Below, piece by piece: positions 8,981-17,717 of a stretch of 64,000 nucleotides of DNA. Both the position numbers and the translations under genes were made by a program. The stretch covers positions 1 through 64,000 of the forward strand of contig JADKCK010000107.1 in the NCBI GenBank assembly GCA_016718845.1, given 5' to 3'. Each line of letters begins with the position of its first letter. Position 1 is the stretch's first letter. The notes under the pieces were generated by a model. That model saw only the letters and a list, made by a program, of their open reading frames with translations, ran no database searches and was not told where the DNA came from. The stretch comes from Sphingobacteriales bacterium (GTDB lineage: Bacteria > Bacteroidota > Bacteroidia > Chitinophagales > UBA2359).

Positions 8981-9095
8981 ATATAAGCGCTCGGTTGCAG
9001 GCTATATATTGCCATTTTGATGTGAATATTGAAAAGTGCTTTATTTAGCCAGAAATTTCACTTCTGAGCTGTAGCGGAGAGTCGAAAATCGATAT

Positions 9096-9140
9096 CAAAA
9101 ACACCTGTTAGGTTTTAATCCCAACAGGTGTTTTGGTATT
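9096..9140. terminator. Bidirectional terminator between the subtilase and sucA
   Basis: The stem aaaacacctgttagg pairs with ccaacaggtgtttt around the loop ttttaat. A and T rich flanks lie on both sides, in a convergent gene arrangement. Confidence 0.8.
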
Positions 9141-9148
9141 TTTAGCTA

Positions 9149-11893
9149 CTAAGCAAACGTTTGCTGTATGATGTCGGCTTGTTCGGCGGCGTGTTTTTTG
9201 GCGAAACCTGTGGCGGGCGATGCACTTGCTGCCCTGCCTATGTAGCGCAGTTTTAGGTCGGGTAGGTTTTGGTTGATGAACGACCATGCCCCTGCGTTAG
9301 CGGGTTCTTCTTGCACCCAAACAAACTCGGTTTTTTTGGGATAACGGGCAACAATGTCGTTTAGTTGTTTGTGGGCGATGGGGTAAAGTTGTTCTAGGCG
9401 TACTAAGGCTATGTCGGTTATGTTGTTTTCGGTGCGGTATTTTTGTAAATCTTGCCAAATTTTACCAGAGCATAACACAACACGGCGCACTTTTTTGGTA
9501 TTTTCGATGGTGTGGTCGTCTATTATTTCGCGGAAACGGGTATTATCCATCACGTCAAAAATGCTTGATTCGTAAACCCTAAGCATTGATTTGGGGGTCA
9601 TGATTATCAATGGTTTACGGAAAGGGCGGTGTTGTTGGCGGCGCAGTGCATGAAACAAATTGGCGGGTTCGGTGATGTTAGCTACGCAGATGTTGTCTTC
9701 GGCGCAAAGTTGCAAAAAGCGTTCGAGGCGTGCGCTTGAGTGTTCGGGTCCTTGCCCTTCGTAGCCATGTGGTAGCAGCATAACAATACCGCTCATACGT
9801 TGCCATTTGCTTTCGGACGAGGCAACAAATTGGTCGATGATGATTTGAGCACCATTGGCAAAGTCGCCAAATTGGGCTTCCCAGATTGTTAGGGTATCGG
9901 GCGATGCGAGGGAGTAGCCATACTCGAAGCCTAAAACGGCGTACTCGGATAAAAAGGAGTTGTAGATTAGAAACTTACCTTGTTTATCTGCCAAGTTGTT
10001 TAGTCGGTTGTATTCTTGGGCGGTTTCTTCGTCGAACAATACAGCGTGGCGGTGCGAGAATGTACCGCGTTTAACATCTTGTCCGCTCATGCGCACGTTT
10101 TGACCTTCGAGCAACAACGAGCCGTAAGCCATTAGTTCGGCGGCAGCCCAGTTAAGGGTTTTGTTGTCGCGCATGGTTTTGCGGTTTTGCTCAATTTGGC
10201 GTTGTGCTTTGGGTAGTGGATGAAAATCGGTTGGGATAATTGATAAACCTTCGGCAAGTTGATTAATTGTTTCTTTAGACAAACCTGTTATGGGCGATTG
10301 CTCAAAATCGGTTGGTACAGAACGGCGCAGTGCTTTCCATGCCAATTCGGGTTCTTGGTAGGTATAAGGCAGTTGTTTTTGTTTGGTTAGGTCAAGGTCT
10401 ACTTGAAGTTGTTGCCAAAATTCTTTGTCCATTTCTTGGGCAATTTGGGCATCAATTTCGCCGCGTTGTGTTAATGTTTCGGAGTATAAGTCGCGCGGGT
10501 TTTTGAGTTTGGCAATTAGTTTATAGAGTGTGGGTTGGGTAAATTGTGGGTCGTCGCCCTCGTTATGTCCATATTTGCGGTAGCACACCATGTCGATAAA
10601 CACATCGGTATTAAATTTTTGGCGATACTCGGTGGCTAATTCGCACACAAAAATAACGGCTTCTACATCATCGCCATTGACATGAAAAACGGGTGCTTTG
10701 ATAATTTGTGCCAAGCTGGTCGAGTAGTCTGCCGAGCGTGCATCTTCGAAGTTGGTGGTAAATCCTATTTGGTTATTAATTACAAAATGAACGGTACCGC
10801 CTGTATAGTAGCCTTCGAGTTGTGACATTTGCAATATTTCGTACACTACACCTTGCCCTGCTACGGCTGCATCGCCATGTATTAGTATGGGCAATATTTT
10901 GTTGCGGTTGTGTGCATAAACGCCATCGGTTTTGGCTCTTGCAAAACCTTCCACAACGGGGTCGGCAGCCTCTAAGTGCGAGGGGTTAGGCACTAATTTT
11001 AGGTAAATTTGTTTGCCTTTATCTGTTTCCATCAACGATGAGTAACCTAAATGGTATTTTACATCGCCCGAGCCCATGGTAGAGTTTTGGGGTACATCGC
11101 CTTCAAATTCGGTAAATACATTTGAGTAGCTTTTGCCCATAATGTTTACCAGCACGTTTAATCGTCCGCGATGAGCCATACCTATTACTATTTCTTCTAC
11201 CTCGTTTTCTGATGCTTTGTTGATAATGGCATCAAGGGCAGGAATGGTGGTTTCGCCACCTTCGAGCGAAAAGCGTTTTTGTCCAACAAACTTTTGGTGT
11301 AAAAAGCGCTCAAACACCACGGTTTCGTTTAGTTTGTGCAAGATGCGCATTTTTTGTTCGTTTTTAAATCCGTATCCTTTTACGCGGTTTTCAAAACGTT
11401 CTTTAAGCCATTGTTGGGCTTCGGGATTGGTAATATAACCATACTCAATGCCAATAGAGCCGCAATAGAGTATTTCTAATTGTTCGATAATTTGGGCAAG
11501 TGTGGCATTAGCTAATCCAATTTCGCTACCTACGGCAAATGTTTGTGGTAGGTCGGCATCGGTTAAGCCATAATCTTTTAGGGCTAAGTGTTCGTTTCTG
11601 TTGCGGCGGGGGCGTACAGGATTAGTTTTTGCCAATAAGTGTCCTTTGTGGCGATATCCGTTTATTAGGCTAAATACTTTTAGTTCTTTTGCTAAGGTTG
11701 CTGCATCGGTGGCATGGTTTGCTGTTTGATTGCTTGCTGTGCTGCTACCGTTTTGGTAGTTTGTGGCGAATTCAAATCCCTCAAAAAAGCTACGCCATTG
11801 GTTATCTACCGAGTTAGCGTCGGTTTGATAATCGCGGTAAAGGGCATCTATGTAGGAGGGGTGTGCGTTGGATATGTACGAATAACTGCTCAT
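9149..11893 (-). CDS. sucA: 2-oxoglutarate dehydrogenase E1 component
   Basis: 914 residues, the normal size for OdhA/SucA. The thiamine-diphosphate enzyme decarboxylates 2-oxoglutarate and succinylates the E2 lipoyl group. The N-terminal E2-binding helix is present (NAHPSYIDALYRDYQTDANSVDNQWRSFFEGF). Substrate-site signatures follow: AHRGRLNVL near 240-248, SHLEAADPVVEG near 305-316, and the TPP/Mg motif GDAAVAGQG (340-348) through NNQIGF (373-378). The transketolase-like C-terminal half contains GYSLASPDTLTIWEAQFGDFANGAQIIIDQF and LLPHGYEGQGPEHSSARLERFLQ. The start matches the family N-terminus. Its partner sucB is 2.4 kb away on the same strand behind an opposing pair of genes. Confidence 0.95.
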   Translation of the reverse strand: MSSYSYISNAHPSYIDALYRDYQTDANSVDNQWRSFFEGFEFATNYQNGSSTASNQTANHATDAATLAKELKVFSLINGYRHKGHLLAKTNPVRPRRNRNEHLALKDYGLTDADLPQTFAVGSEIGLANATLAQIIEQLEILYCGSIGIEYGYITNPEAQQWLKERFENRVKGYGFKNEQKMRILHKLNETVVFERFLHQKFVGQKRFSLEGGETTIPALDAIINKASENEVEEIVIGMAHRGRLNVLVNIMGKSYSNVFTEFEGDVPQNSTMGSGDVKYHLGYSSLMETDKGKQIYLKLVPNPSHLEAADPVVEGFARAKTDGVYAHNRNKILPILIHGDAAVAGQGVVYEILQMSQLEGYYTGGTVHFVINNQIGFTTNFEDARSADYSTSLAQIIKAPVFHVNGDDVEAVIFVCELATEYRQKFNTDVFIDMVCYRKYGHNEGDDPQFTQPTLYKLIAKLKNPRDLYSETLTQRGEIDAQIAQEMDKEFWQQLQVDLDLTKQKQLPYTYQEPELAWKALRRSVPTDFEQSPITGLSKETINQLAEGLSIIPTDFHPLPKAQRQIEQNRKTMRDNKTLNWAAAELMAYGSLLLEGQNVRMSGQDVKRGTFSHRHAVLFDEETAQEYNRLNNLADKQGKFLIYNSFLSEYAVLGFEYGYSLASPDTLTIWEAQFGDFANGAQIIIDQFVASSESKWQRMSGIVMLLPHGYEGQGPEHSSARLERFLQLCAEDNICVANITEPANLFHALRRQQHRPFRKPLIIMTPKSMLRVYESSIFDVMDNTRFREIIDDHTIENTKKVRRVVLCSGKIWQDLQKYRTENNITDIALVRLEQLYPIAHKQLNDIVARYPKKTEFVWVQEEPANAGAWSFINQNLPDLKLRYIGRAASASPATGFAKKHAAEQADIIQQTFA

Positions 11894-12064
11894 GTGTTTG
11901 GGCTAAATGTAAATTGATTGGTTAGATAATTAGGGCATGACTAAAAAACGTGCAAATATCGGAGTTTTTTGTTAAAATTGGTGTGTTTGTCAAGTTTTTT
12001 TTACTTAAGATAGCTGTAAAAGGGCTACGGGCTGCAAGCTACTTACTTTGCACAAGATGTTAAC

Positions 12065-12595
12065 TTACCACCCCATTTTAGTTGTCAAGTTTTGTATGTG
12101 TGCCAAATGATGATTTGAGTGCCAAGCATACATGGCAGTAGCTATATCGATGGTAAATAATTTTGTGTGTTGCGGATGTTTAAAGGTGCGTTGTCGTTGG
12201 GTGGCATTTAGGCTGTTTAGCAAAACCGTCCAGCGTTGGTGTAAACCTGTTAATATTTGCAGCGATGGCTCTATGGGCATAGTTTTGGCATCGGGTGTTT
12301 CTGCCCAAAGTTCTTCGGGGTAGGGTTTTATGGTAGGTTCGGTTTGGGTTAGGGCAAATTTAAAGCGGCAAAACGAGTTGATGTGGCTATCTGCCAAATG
12401 ATGTACTACTTGTCTAATTGTCCAACCATCGGGGCGGTAAGGGGTATCTAACTGTGTGTTGTTTAGCGGCAGCACTAATAACTCAAGGCGCTGCGGCAAT
12501 GCCTCAATATCGGCTACATATTGTTGATATTGTTGGTCGGTAATGTTTTCGGGAAAAACAAATGTACCAATCGGGAAACGTAAATGGGCTATCAT
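12065..12595 (-). CDS. YfiT/BstA-like DinB-family metal-dependent protein
   Basis: 176 residues. It begins LRFPIGTFVFPENIT and contains DGWTIRQVVHHLADSH (residues 56-71) and YAWHSNHHLAHIQNL (156-170). These are hallmarks of the YfiT branch of the DinB four-helix bundle. The putative metal ligands are His66, His159 and His163. Family members are annotated as metal-dependent hydrolases or bacillithiol S-transferases. The thiol cosubstrate in this organism is not shown. Cytosolic, no signal. It lies 31 nt downstream of the helicase gene on the same strand and may be cotranscribed with it. Confidence 0.88.
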   Translation of the reverse strand: MIAHLRFPIGTFVFPENITDQQYQQYVADIEALPQRLELLVLPLNNTQLDTPYRPDGWTIRQVVHHLADSHINSFCRFKFALTQTEPTIKPYPEELWAETPDAKTMPIEPSLQILTGLHQRWTVLLNSLNATQRQRTFKHPQHTKLFTIDIATAMYAWHSNHHLAHIQNLTTKMGW

Positions 12596-12626
12596 AGACG
12601 ATGACTTATTGATTGATGAGGTGGAA

Positions 12627-13991
12627 TTAATCTTCCAAAAACTGCAAAAGGGCGTTGTAGATGGGGCTTTGACTTAGTATTTCGGAGCAACCAACTATAA
12701 CTAAATGCTCGCGGGCGCGGGTAATAGCCACGTTTAGTTTTTTATCTACCGTTCCGTCGTCGTTTAGTACGTGTAGGTTTTTTAGTTGATACGCATTGTT
12801 AACTGCCATGGATATGATGATGATTCGGCGTTGGCTACCCTGATACCTTTCGACGGTATCAACCGTAACAAGGTTGTACAAACGGGGCGATTTTTCTAAT
12901 AAACGGCTTCGTATTTCGGCAATTTGCGCCCTATAAGGGGTTATTACGCCCAATGTTTCGGTGTCAAAATCGGCTTCGAATAGTTCGTAAGCCTCCATGA
13001 TTAGTTGCACTACCGTGTCGGCTTCGCTTAGGTTAACGTTGCGTCGGTTTTCGGCTTGGGTGTTGATAAATGCCATGCGCGATTTCCCAAAAATATCGTG
13101 TTTTATGTCTAATGGCTCATGTTGCCAATCGGCAAGGGTTTGTAGGTTGTTGTTGTAGTATTGTTTGTTCGGGAAAGTTAGTATATCGGCGTGCATCCGT
13201 CCTTGGTCTTTTAGCATACCGTAGGCGTGTGTCCAGCCGTTTTTTTGGCAGTTTTCTAACAGCCGTTCAAACATAGAGCGGGCTAAATTGTGTATGCCAA
13301 TGGCGTGCAGATGCTCGGATTGTGCTGGTATAACACTATCGTTGGTGCTTGGGTCGTTTTGGGTGACAACAGCGGGTAGTTGTTTTTCATCGCCAATAAG
13401 CACAAATTTATCTACACTACCCAAAATGCCAATAATTTGGGGTTCTAAAAGTTGCGATGCCTCGTCGATGATGGCGGTTGTAAAATGCAGGTGTTCGTGT
13501 AAATCGGGGTTGCGCTGACAGGTTAGTACAGTGCCTACAAAAATACGGCAGGTTTCTATCAGGCGTTTAATATCGTTGAGGGGTTTGTTGCGGGCATGTT
13601 TCGACAGTAGGGCTTCTTTATAGTCGGTGGTTTCGGAGTGACCTAATCGCAAAAAGAAGGGTTTATCGGGTATTAGTTCTATTGCTTCGCAAATTTCATC
13701 GACGGCGCGGTTGGTATAAGCCAACAAAATAATTTTTTCGGATGGATTATTTAGTAAATTTATGACCAACTCTTTTAGCATTACTTTTGTTTTGCCAGTG
13801 CCGGGCGGACCTTGCAACAAAAAGTAATCTTTGGCTGCCAAAATTTGGTTAAGCAGATGTACTTGTTGGAGTTTTAATTCTTGGGCGGTTACGGGTATGT
13901 GGTTAGGGTTATATTTGGGTGCTTGTAAACCTAGCAGTAGGTTGCGTTTTTCGGGTTGTTTGCCCAAAAAATCTAGTAAAGAAACGTACAT
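12627..13991 (-). CDS. Dna2/UPF1-like superfamily 1 helicase, C-terminal helicase part of a frame-split gene
   Basis: All SF1B motifs are present in order: Walker A LLQGPPGTGKTK (near 58-69), a TNRAVDEI region, motif II IIDEASQ, motif III LIGDEKQLPAV, LGVITPYRAQ, VDTVERYQGSQRRIIII, and motif VI NVAITRAREHL. The ATG at 13991 is internal. The same frame is open back to about 14245 and reads PISTFRTGDFILLYPH, continuing the protein encoded at 14126-15984. The intact product would be about 1,120 residues: a PD-(D/E)XK nuclease joined to a UPF1-like helicase, the Dna2 architecture used in DNA end processing and repair. The intact domain content argues for sequencing indels over decay. Confidence 0.88.
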   Translation of the reverse strand: MYVSLLDFLGKQPEKRNLLLGLQAPKYNPNHIPVTAQELKLQQVHLLNQILAAKDYFLLQGPPGTGKTKVMLKELVINLLNNPSEKIILLAYTNRAVDEICEAIELIPDKPFFLRLGHSETTDYKEALLSKHARNKPLNDIKRLIETCRIFVGTVLTCQRNPDLHEHLHFTTAIIDEASQLLEPQIIGILGSVDKFVLIGDEKQLPAVVTQNDPSTNDSVIPAQSEHLHAIGIHNLARSMFERLLENCQKNGWTHAYGMLKDQGRMHADILTFPNKQYYNNNLQTLADWQHEPLDIKHDIFGKSRMAFINTQAENRRNVNLSEADTVVQLIMEAYELFEADFDTETLGVITPYRAQIAEIRSRLLEKSPRLYNLVTVDTVERYQGSQRRIIIISMAVNNAYQLKNLHVLNDDGTVDKKLNVAITRAREHLVIVGCSEILSQSPIYNALLQFLED

Positions 13992-14125
13992 AGCGCCAAA
14001 CCCTATTTCGGCTAATTCGGGTTCAACTGCCCAGTATTCGTATTGGGTAAAATAGGTGGTGTCGAAATAGGGGTTAAAAGGTGCAATAATTAGCTCGGTG
14101 CTGTTATTGTCTTTTATGCTACACT

Positions 14126-14425
14126 TTATAACTTGGTGTTGGGTGGGCTGTAGCGATTGGTCGGTGTTGTGTGGATAAAGCAGTATAAAATCGCCTGTTC
14201 GGAAGGTAGAGATGGGCAGTGTTCGGTTGGGTGTTTTAAAAAGCGGAGTTGTTTGTTGCCGTTATCGTCCAAAAAAAGTTCGTTAAATTGTAAAAAAGCG
14301 ATAATGCTGTGCGATTGTTCTTTGGTTGACAATGAGTTGTTCCAGAGTGCTGCAAAGCCTTCGCTGTTGCGCTCGTTGTTAGCACCTACCTTGGCTACTC
14401 GTTGTTCGCGGGCGGTAAATCGCAC
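14126..14425 (-). CDS. Central fragment of the Dna2-like nuclease-helicase
   Basis: The meaningful part is VRFTAREQRVAKVGANNERN through DNGNKQLRFLK, which is the region between the nuclease and helicase domains in this family. Upstream, the same frame extends to DDATPLERDYFYEY, overlapping the end of the nuclease piece. After FLK the frame leaves the protein. Adding one A to the AAAA run near 14242 gives LKTPNRTLPISTFRTGDF and joins the helicase frame. This is not an independent gene. Confidence 0.65.
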   Translation of the reverse strand: MRFTAREQRVAKVGANNERNSEGFAALWNNSLSTKEQSHSIIAFLQFNELFLDDNGNKQLRFLKHPTEHCPSLPSEQAILYCFIHTTPTNRYSPPNTKL

Positions 14426-14448
14426 ATACTCGTAAAAATAATCACGTT

Positions 14449-15984
14449 CTAGTGGCGTTGCATCGTCGAGATTTTTGCGAATTTGACTACATCATTAATT
14501 TGGTTTTGCCACAAACCGTTGTCTTGGAATTTACTAATTGATATAGCATCGAGTACTTTTTTAGGCTCGATGGTTAGCTGGTGTTCAAAAAAAACGATGT
14601 AGTTTCTTATTTTCAGTAGGCTTCGTTTGGTGTTGGTATCGTTTGGCGAGTTGCGCAGGGGGTTGTGGTTTGGTGCCGATGCCGAGTACAAGATAGAGCT
14701 TGTACCGGTACGTTGCGGGTTGGCACTTTCGAGCAATAAGCTGTAGCAGGCGGCTTGATAGGCATCTTTTTCGTCAATATCTTTACCAAAATTTTTAGGG
14801 TCGCGGCTTGTTTTTAACTCAATAACGTCTTGTCGGTTGGGTTGGTCTTCGTATTCAACAAGCAGGTCTAAGCGTCCGCGCAAACCAAAGACCTCGGACA
14901 AAAAGGTAGGTTCGAGCAGTAGTTTATGGTTTTTGTATTGGGTTAAAAAGTCGTTGTGAAGGGTTAAGAAATGAGCCTGAGCCTCGTGTATAACTTGGTT
15001 TTTCATTTCTTGGGTTAGCACCAAGGCATAAAAAGGGCTACTAGCTACTTGGTTGTCAAATATCTCGGCGGCGCTTAGGCTTTCGCCCATAAAGTATTGG
15101 TCGAGGTAGATGTTAACCATGTTTCCTTTCACAAAATGTATGTTGGTTGATTGTCCTCCCTGAAATTTTTGCACTAAATAATATAAGGGGTTGGCGCTAA
15201 ACCTAAGCCTACAACCGGCAATGGTAGAGGCATCAATCAGGTAATCGGGGTCGAGGACAACTAAGGTGTCGGCAGATGCGGTATAAACGGGTATTTCTTT
15301 GTCGGCATCGGCATCATCAACAATTGCTTCTTTGGTTAGCAGTTGGGTAAAATTGATGCGGGCATATTGCCAAAGGATAGATTGAAGGTAGGTAAAATCT
15401 TGCCAAAGATACACGTAAACCTTAGTATAGTTGTCGGTTGAGCAGGTTAATCTAAAAAACGAGCGGTTGTTGTGGGTGCTTGTTTTTACTTTGCCAATGT
15501 GTGTTACTACGGCTTTTAGCAGGGGTATGGTATCGGCATCGTTGATTTGTTCGGTGGCTAAATCTGCCAAAACGTCTTCGTCGGTGGCGGCGGAGGCGTA
15601 GTAGGGCAGTAGTACATCGGGCAAGTTTTGTTGGGTAAAAAATGCAAAAGCCTGACAGATGGTTTGCAAAAAATATTGATAGTGTTTGGGCAATACCTCG
15701 TAGCGGTTATAGGCAATGTCGGTAATAGAGCGTTGCAAACTATACAAGCGCCCCACCAAACGTTTAGGTACTTGGTAGTGGTCGAAAACAAAAACAGAGC
15801 GGGCATAGCTGCTCGGGAAAGATTGGGTTTCGGTTTTAGTTAGTTCTTTGAGTAAAAAGCTGTACCATTCGCCCAATTCTAAAATACCTTGTCGGGGTGT
15901 TTGTATGGCTTCGTGGGTGCGCAGCGCTGTGCCATGCAATAGGTTTACTAGGTATTTGCTAATATCGGGGGCAAGTGGTGTCAT
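14449..15984 (-). CDS. PD-(D/E)XK (RecB/Cas4-like) nuclease part of the Dna2-like protein
   Basis: 511 residues ending artificially in KISTMQRH. The nuclease motifs are in the C-terminal half: LRGRLDLLVEY supplies the Asp, DVIELKTSRDP the E-x-K, and DAYQAACYSLLLES the QxxxY motif. No Cys cluster typical of iron-sulphur Dna2/AddB nucleases is evident. The N-terminal about 300 residues have no motif that I recognise. Adding one A to the AAAAA run near 14477 changes the tail to KNLDDATPLERDYFYEYVRF and continues into the central piece. The following same-strand gene upstream (16034-16642) is also PD-(D/E)XK-like. Confidence 0.8.
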   Translation of the reverse strand: MTPLAPDISKYLVNLLHGTALRTHEAIQTPRQGILELGEWYSFLLKELTKTETQSFPSSYARSVFVFDHYQVPKRLVGRLYSLQRSITDIAYNRYEVLPKHYQYFLQTICQAFAFFTQQNLPDVLLPYYASAATDEDVLADLATEQINDADTIPLLKAVVTHIGKVKTSTHNNRSFFRLTCSTDNYTKVYVYLWQDFTYLQSILWQYARINFTQLLTKEAIVDDADADKEIPVYTASADTLVVLDPDYLIDASTIAGCRLRFSANPLYYLVQKFQGGQSTNIHFVKGNMVNIYLDQYFMGESLSAAEIFDNQVASSPFYALVLTQEMKNQVIHEAQAHFLTLHNDFLTQYKNHKLLLEPTFLSEVFGLRGRLDLLVEYEDQPNRQDVIELKTSRDPKNFGKDIDEKDAYQAACYSLLLESANPQRTGTSSILYSASAPNHNPLRNSPNDTNTKRSLLKIRNYIVFFEHQLTIEPKKVLDAISISKFQDNGLWQNQINDVVKFAKISTMQRH

Positions 15985-16033
15985 GGATGTGGAGGTGAAG
16001 TAGGTTAAGAAACTTTGGGCGGCTATTAATTAT

Positions 16034-16642
16034 TTATAGTTTAGGTTTTGGGTAAAAATCAACGATAGTTTGCAATACGCCAAGCAACAGCGGTATGTTG
16101 TTGATAAAATACATATCGGTATCCACATACACCATATTACCTTCGAGCAACATAAATTGCCAATCTCTACCAGTTGTTACACAGCCATAAATGGTTTCGA
16201 TGAGGGTATCGTTTTTTTGGTTGTAGATGCGTGCGCCCAACATTTGAGCGGCGCATTGTTCTAAACCTAAGTCTATATCTGCCTTTTTAGCTTCGACGGT
16301 GGTAAAGATGGGCGGGCTAAGTCCTACAACTTTGGGTTCGTTGCCCAACAAAAAATCACATTCGCCGCTTAATCCGTTTTTTTTATCTGCAGGTAATTCA
16401 ACACCCGAATACAATGTAAAAGATTGATGATTTTGTTCAACTAATTCAACCAATATTGGTTGAACTATAGCCTCTGAACGAGCTTTTTCGGACAGCAACT
16501 GCACATGCGAATTACGCTTTAGTAATTGCAACAGAAAATCGGAAGGGGTAACAACCGAAACGTTGTTAAATAGTTGTCGTTCTTGAGATTTTATACCAAA
16601 TTTATCTTTCAGTAGTTTCCAAGTAAATTTGCTGTATGCCAT
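16034..16642 (-). CDS. PD-(D/E)XK-like protein of unknown function
   Basis: 202 residues, cytosolic. The segment LSGECDFLLGNEPKVVGLSPPIFTTVEAKKADIDLGLEQCAAQML places an Asp before a beta-hairpin and then a V-E-A-K-K strand and Gln-containing helix. That matches the D-(E)xK-Q layout of the restriction-endonuclease fold. Similar proteins of about 200 residues occur in cyanobacteria and Bacteroidota as hypothetical proteins. Function is unknown. It precedes the nuclease-helicase gene on the same strand (50-nt gap), suggesting a shared transcript. The assignment rests on motif reading only. Confidence 0.7.
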   Translation of the reverse strand: MAYSKFTWKLLKDKFGIKSQERQLFNNVSVVTPSDFLLQLLKRNSHVQLLSEKARSEAIVQPILVELVEQNHQSFTLYSGVELPADKKNGLSGECDFLLGNEPKVVGLSPPIFTTVEAKKADIDLGLEQCAAQMLGARIYNQKNDTLIETIYGCVTTGRDWQFMLLEGNMVYVDTDMYFINNIPLLLGVLQTIVDFYPKPKL

Positions 16643-16698
16643 AGTAAGGGGTAAATTGTAGATGGTAAATAGTTTTTGCTATCACTAATAAACTTCGA

Positions 16699-17265
16699 TT
16701 ACTTTTTAGTGTTGATAACGTTCATGGTGCGTTCTATGCCAATCAGTCCAAAGTCGAGGCAAGCATTAGCGGCTTGCTCTATGGGTATTTGCAGTTCTGC
16801 CCACTCGTTGTTGGTCCATTTGCCCAATACAAACTGTACCTGTTTTCCGCTATGAAAATTATTGCCAATACCAAACCGCAGGCGCGGATAGGCATTGTTG
16901 CCCAGCAGTTCGGTGATACTTTTTAGCCCGTTATGTCCGCCATCGCTGCCTTTTGCTCTAAGGCGTATTTTGCCTAAATCAAGGGCTAAATCATCTAGCA
17001 CCACCAATAAGTTATCTTGTTTAAGTTTTAACTCTTGCAACCAATAACGCACGGCTTTGCCACTTAGGTTCATGTAAGTGGTGGGTTTTAGCAGATGAAA
17101 AGTATGACCTTTGTGGTTAAATTGTGTTTTGTGGGCATGGCGTTCGAGTAACCAACTAACGTTTTGTTGTTTGGCTAAAAAATCCATTACCTCAAAGCCA
17201 ATGTTGTGGCGGGTGTGTTCGTACTCCGAGCCAATATTGCCCAAGCCAACAATAAGAAATTGCAT
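16699..17265 (-). CDS. pth: Peptidyl-tRNA hydrolase
   Basis: 188 residues from the ATG at 17265, giving the canonical MQFLIVGLGNIG start. An in-frame upstream ATG at 17313 would add 16 residues with no family match, so I reject it. It cleaves the ester bond of peptidyl-tRNAs released from stalled ribosomes. Active-site residues are all present: Asn10, His20 (HTRHNIGFE), Asn66 (YMNLSGK), Asp91/92 (VVLDDLALDLG) and Asn112 (GSDGGHNGLKS). Cytosolic housekeeping enzyme. It ends 56 nt before the PD-(D/E)XK-like gene on the same strand. Confidence 0.94.
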   Translation of the reverse strand: MQFLIVGLGNIGSEYEHTRHNIGFEVMDFLAKQQNVSWLLERHAHKTQFNHKGHTFHLLKPTTYMNLSGKAVRYWLQELKLKQDNLLVVLDDLALDLGKIRLRAKGSDGGHNGLKSITELLGNNAYPRLRFGIGNNFHSGKQVQFVLGKWTNNEWAELQIPIEQAANACLDFGLIGIERTMNVINTKK

Positions 17266-17343
17266 TAAAATAGGTATTTGAGATGATGTTCTACAATTAA
17301 CTTCCGAAGTCAAACTTAACTTCGGAAGTTGGTGTTTGGGTAT

Positions 17344-17562
17344 TTATTTTTCTTCGTCGGTATCTTGTTCTCCCTCTTCGTCGGCATCTTTTTGCTCATC
17401 AACTACGTTGGTGGTATCTTCCTCGGGTTCGTATACGCCTTGGTCGCGCAGTTGTTGCTGTTGTTGTTGTTCTTCGTTGCTTTGCGGATTACCGCCGCCG
17501 CAAGCAGATAAGTTAAAAACTACTAAAAGTAGGGCTAATAGCCAATGTTTTTTTGGTGTCAT
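17344..17562 (-). CDS. Small acidic lipoprotein
   Basis: 72 residues. A lipoprotein signal (MTPKKHWLLALLLVVFNLSAC) ends in the lipobox LSAC, followed by GGG. The mature part is a hydrophilic Gln run and then almost entirely Asp/Glu (EPEEDTT, DADEEGEQDTDEEK). No domain is recognised. It is likely a periplasmic-facing or surface lipoprotein of unknown role. It lies upstream of pth on the same strand, about 80 nt away. Confidence 0.65.
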   Translation of the reverse strand: MTPKKHWLLALLLVVFNLSACGGGNPQSNEEQQQQQQLRDQGVYEPEEDTTNVVDEQKDADEEGEQDTDEEK

Positions 17563-17593
17563 GGTTGATGATTTTTAATGATGTATAATGTTT

Positions 17594-17655
17594 TTCGCTG
17601 TTGGCTGTCCGCTTCTGGCTATCCGCTGTCCGCTGTTAGCTGTCCGCTGCTCATC
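17594..17655. repeat. Degenerate direct repeats of gctgtccgct
   Basis: Four imperfect copies of a 10-12 bp word (gctgtccgct, ctatccgctg, and so on) lie between the lipoprotein and tdk. Similar low-information repeats (gccaatagccaaac type) occur near 38500-38550. The function is unknown. Confidence 0.45.
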
Positions 17656-17717
17656 AATACCAAAATTTAAGTAAGTTTGGATTGTTGCACGGAAAGCCAG
17701 TAACCGAAAGCCCAAAG

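Noticed and set aside
14126..15984. Programmed ribosomal frameshifting in the nuclease-helicase gene
   Set aside because: The two shifts sit in plain short A runs without a slippery heptamer plus pseudoknot that I could see. Many unrelated genes show the same kind of break.
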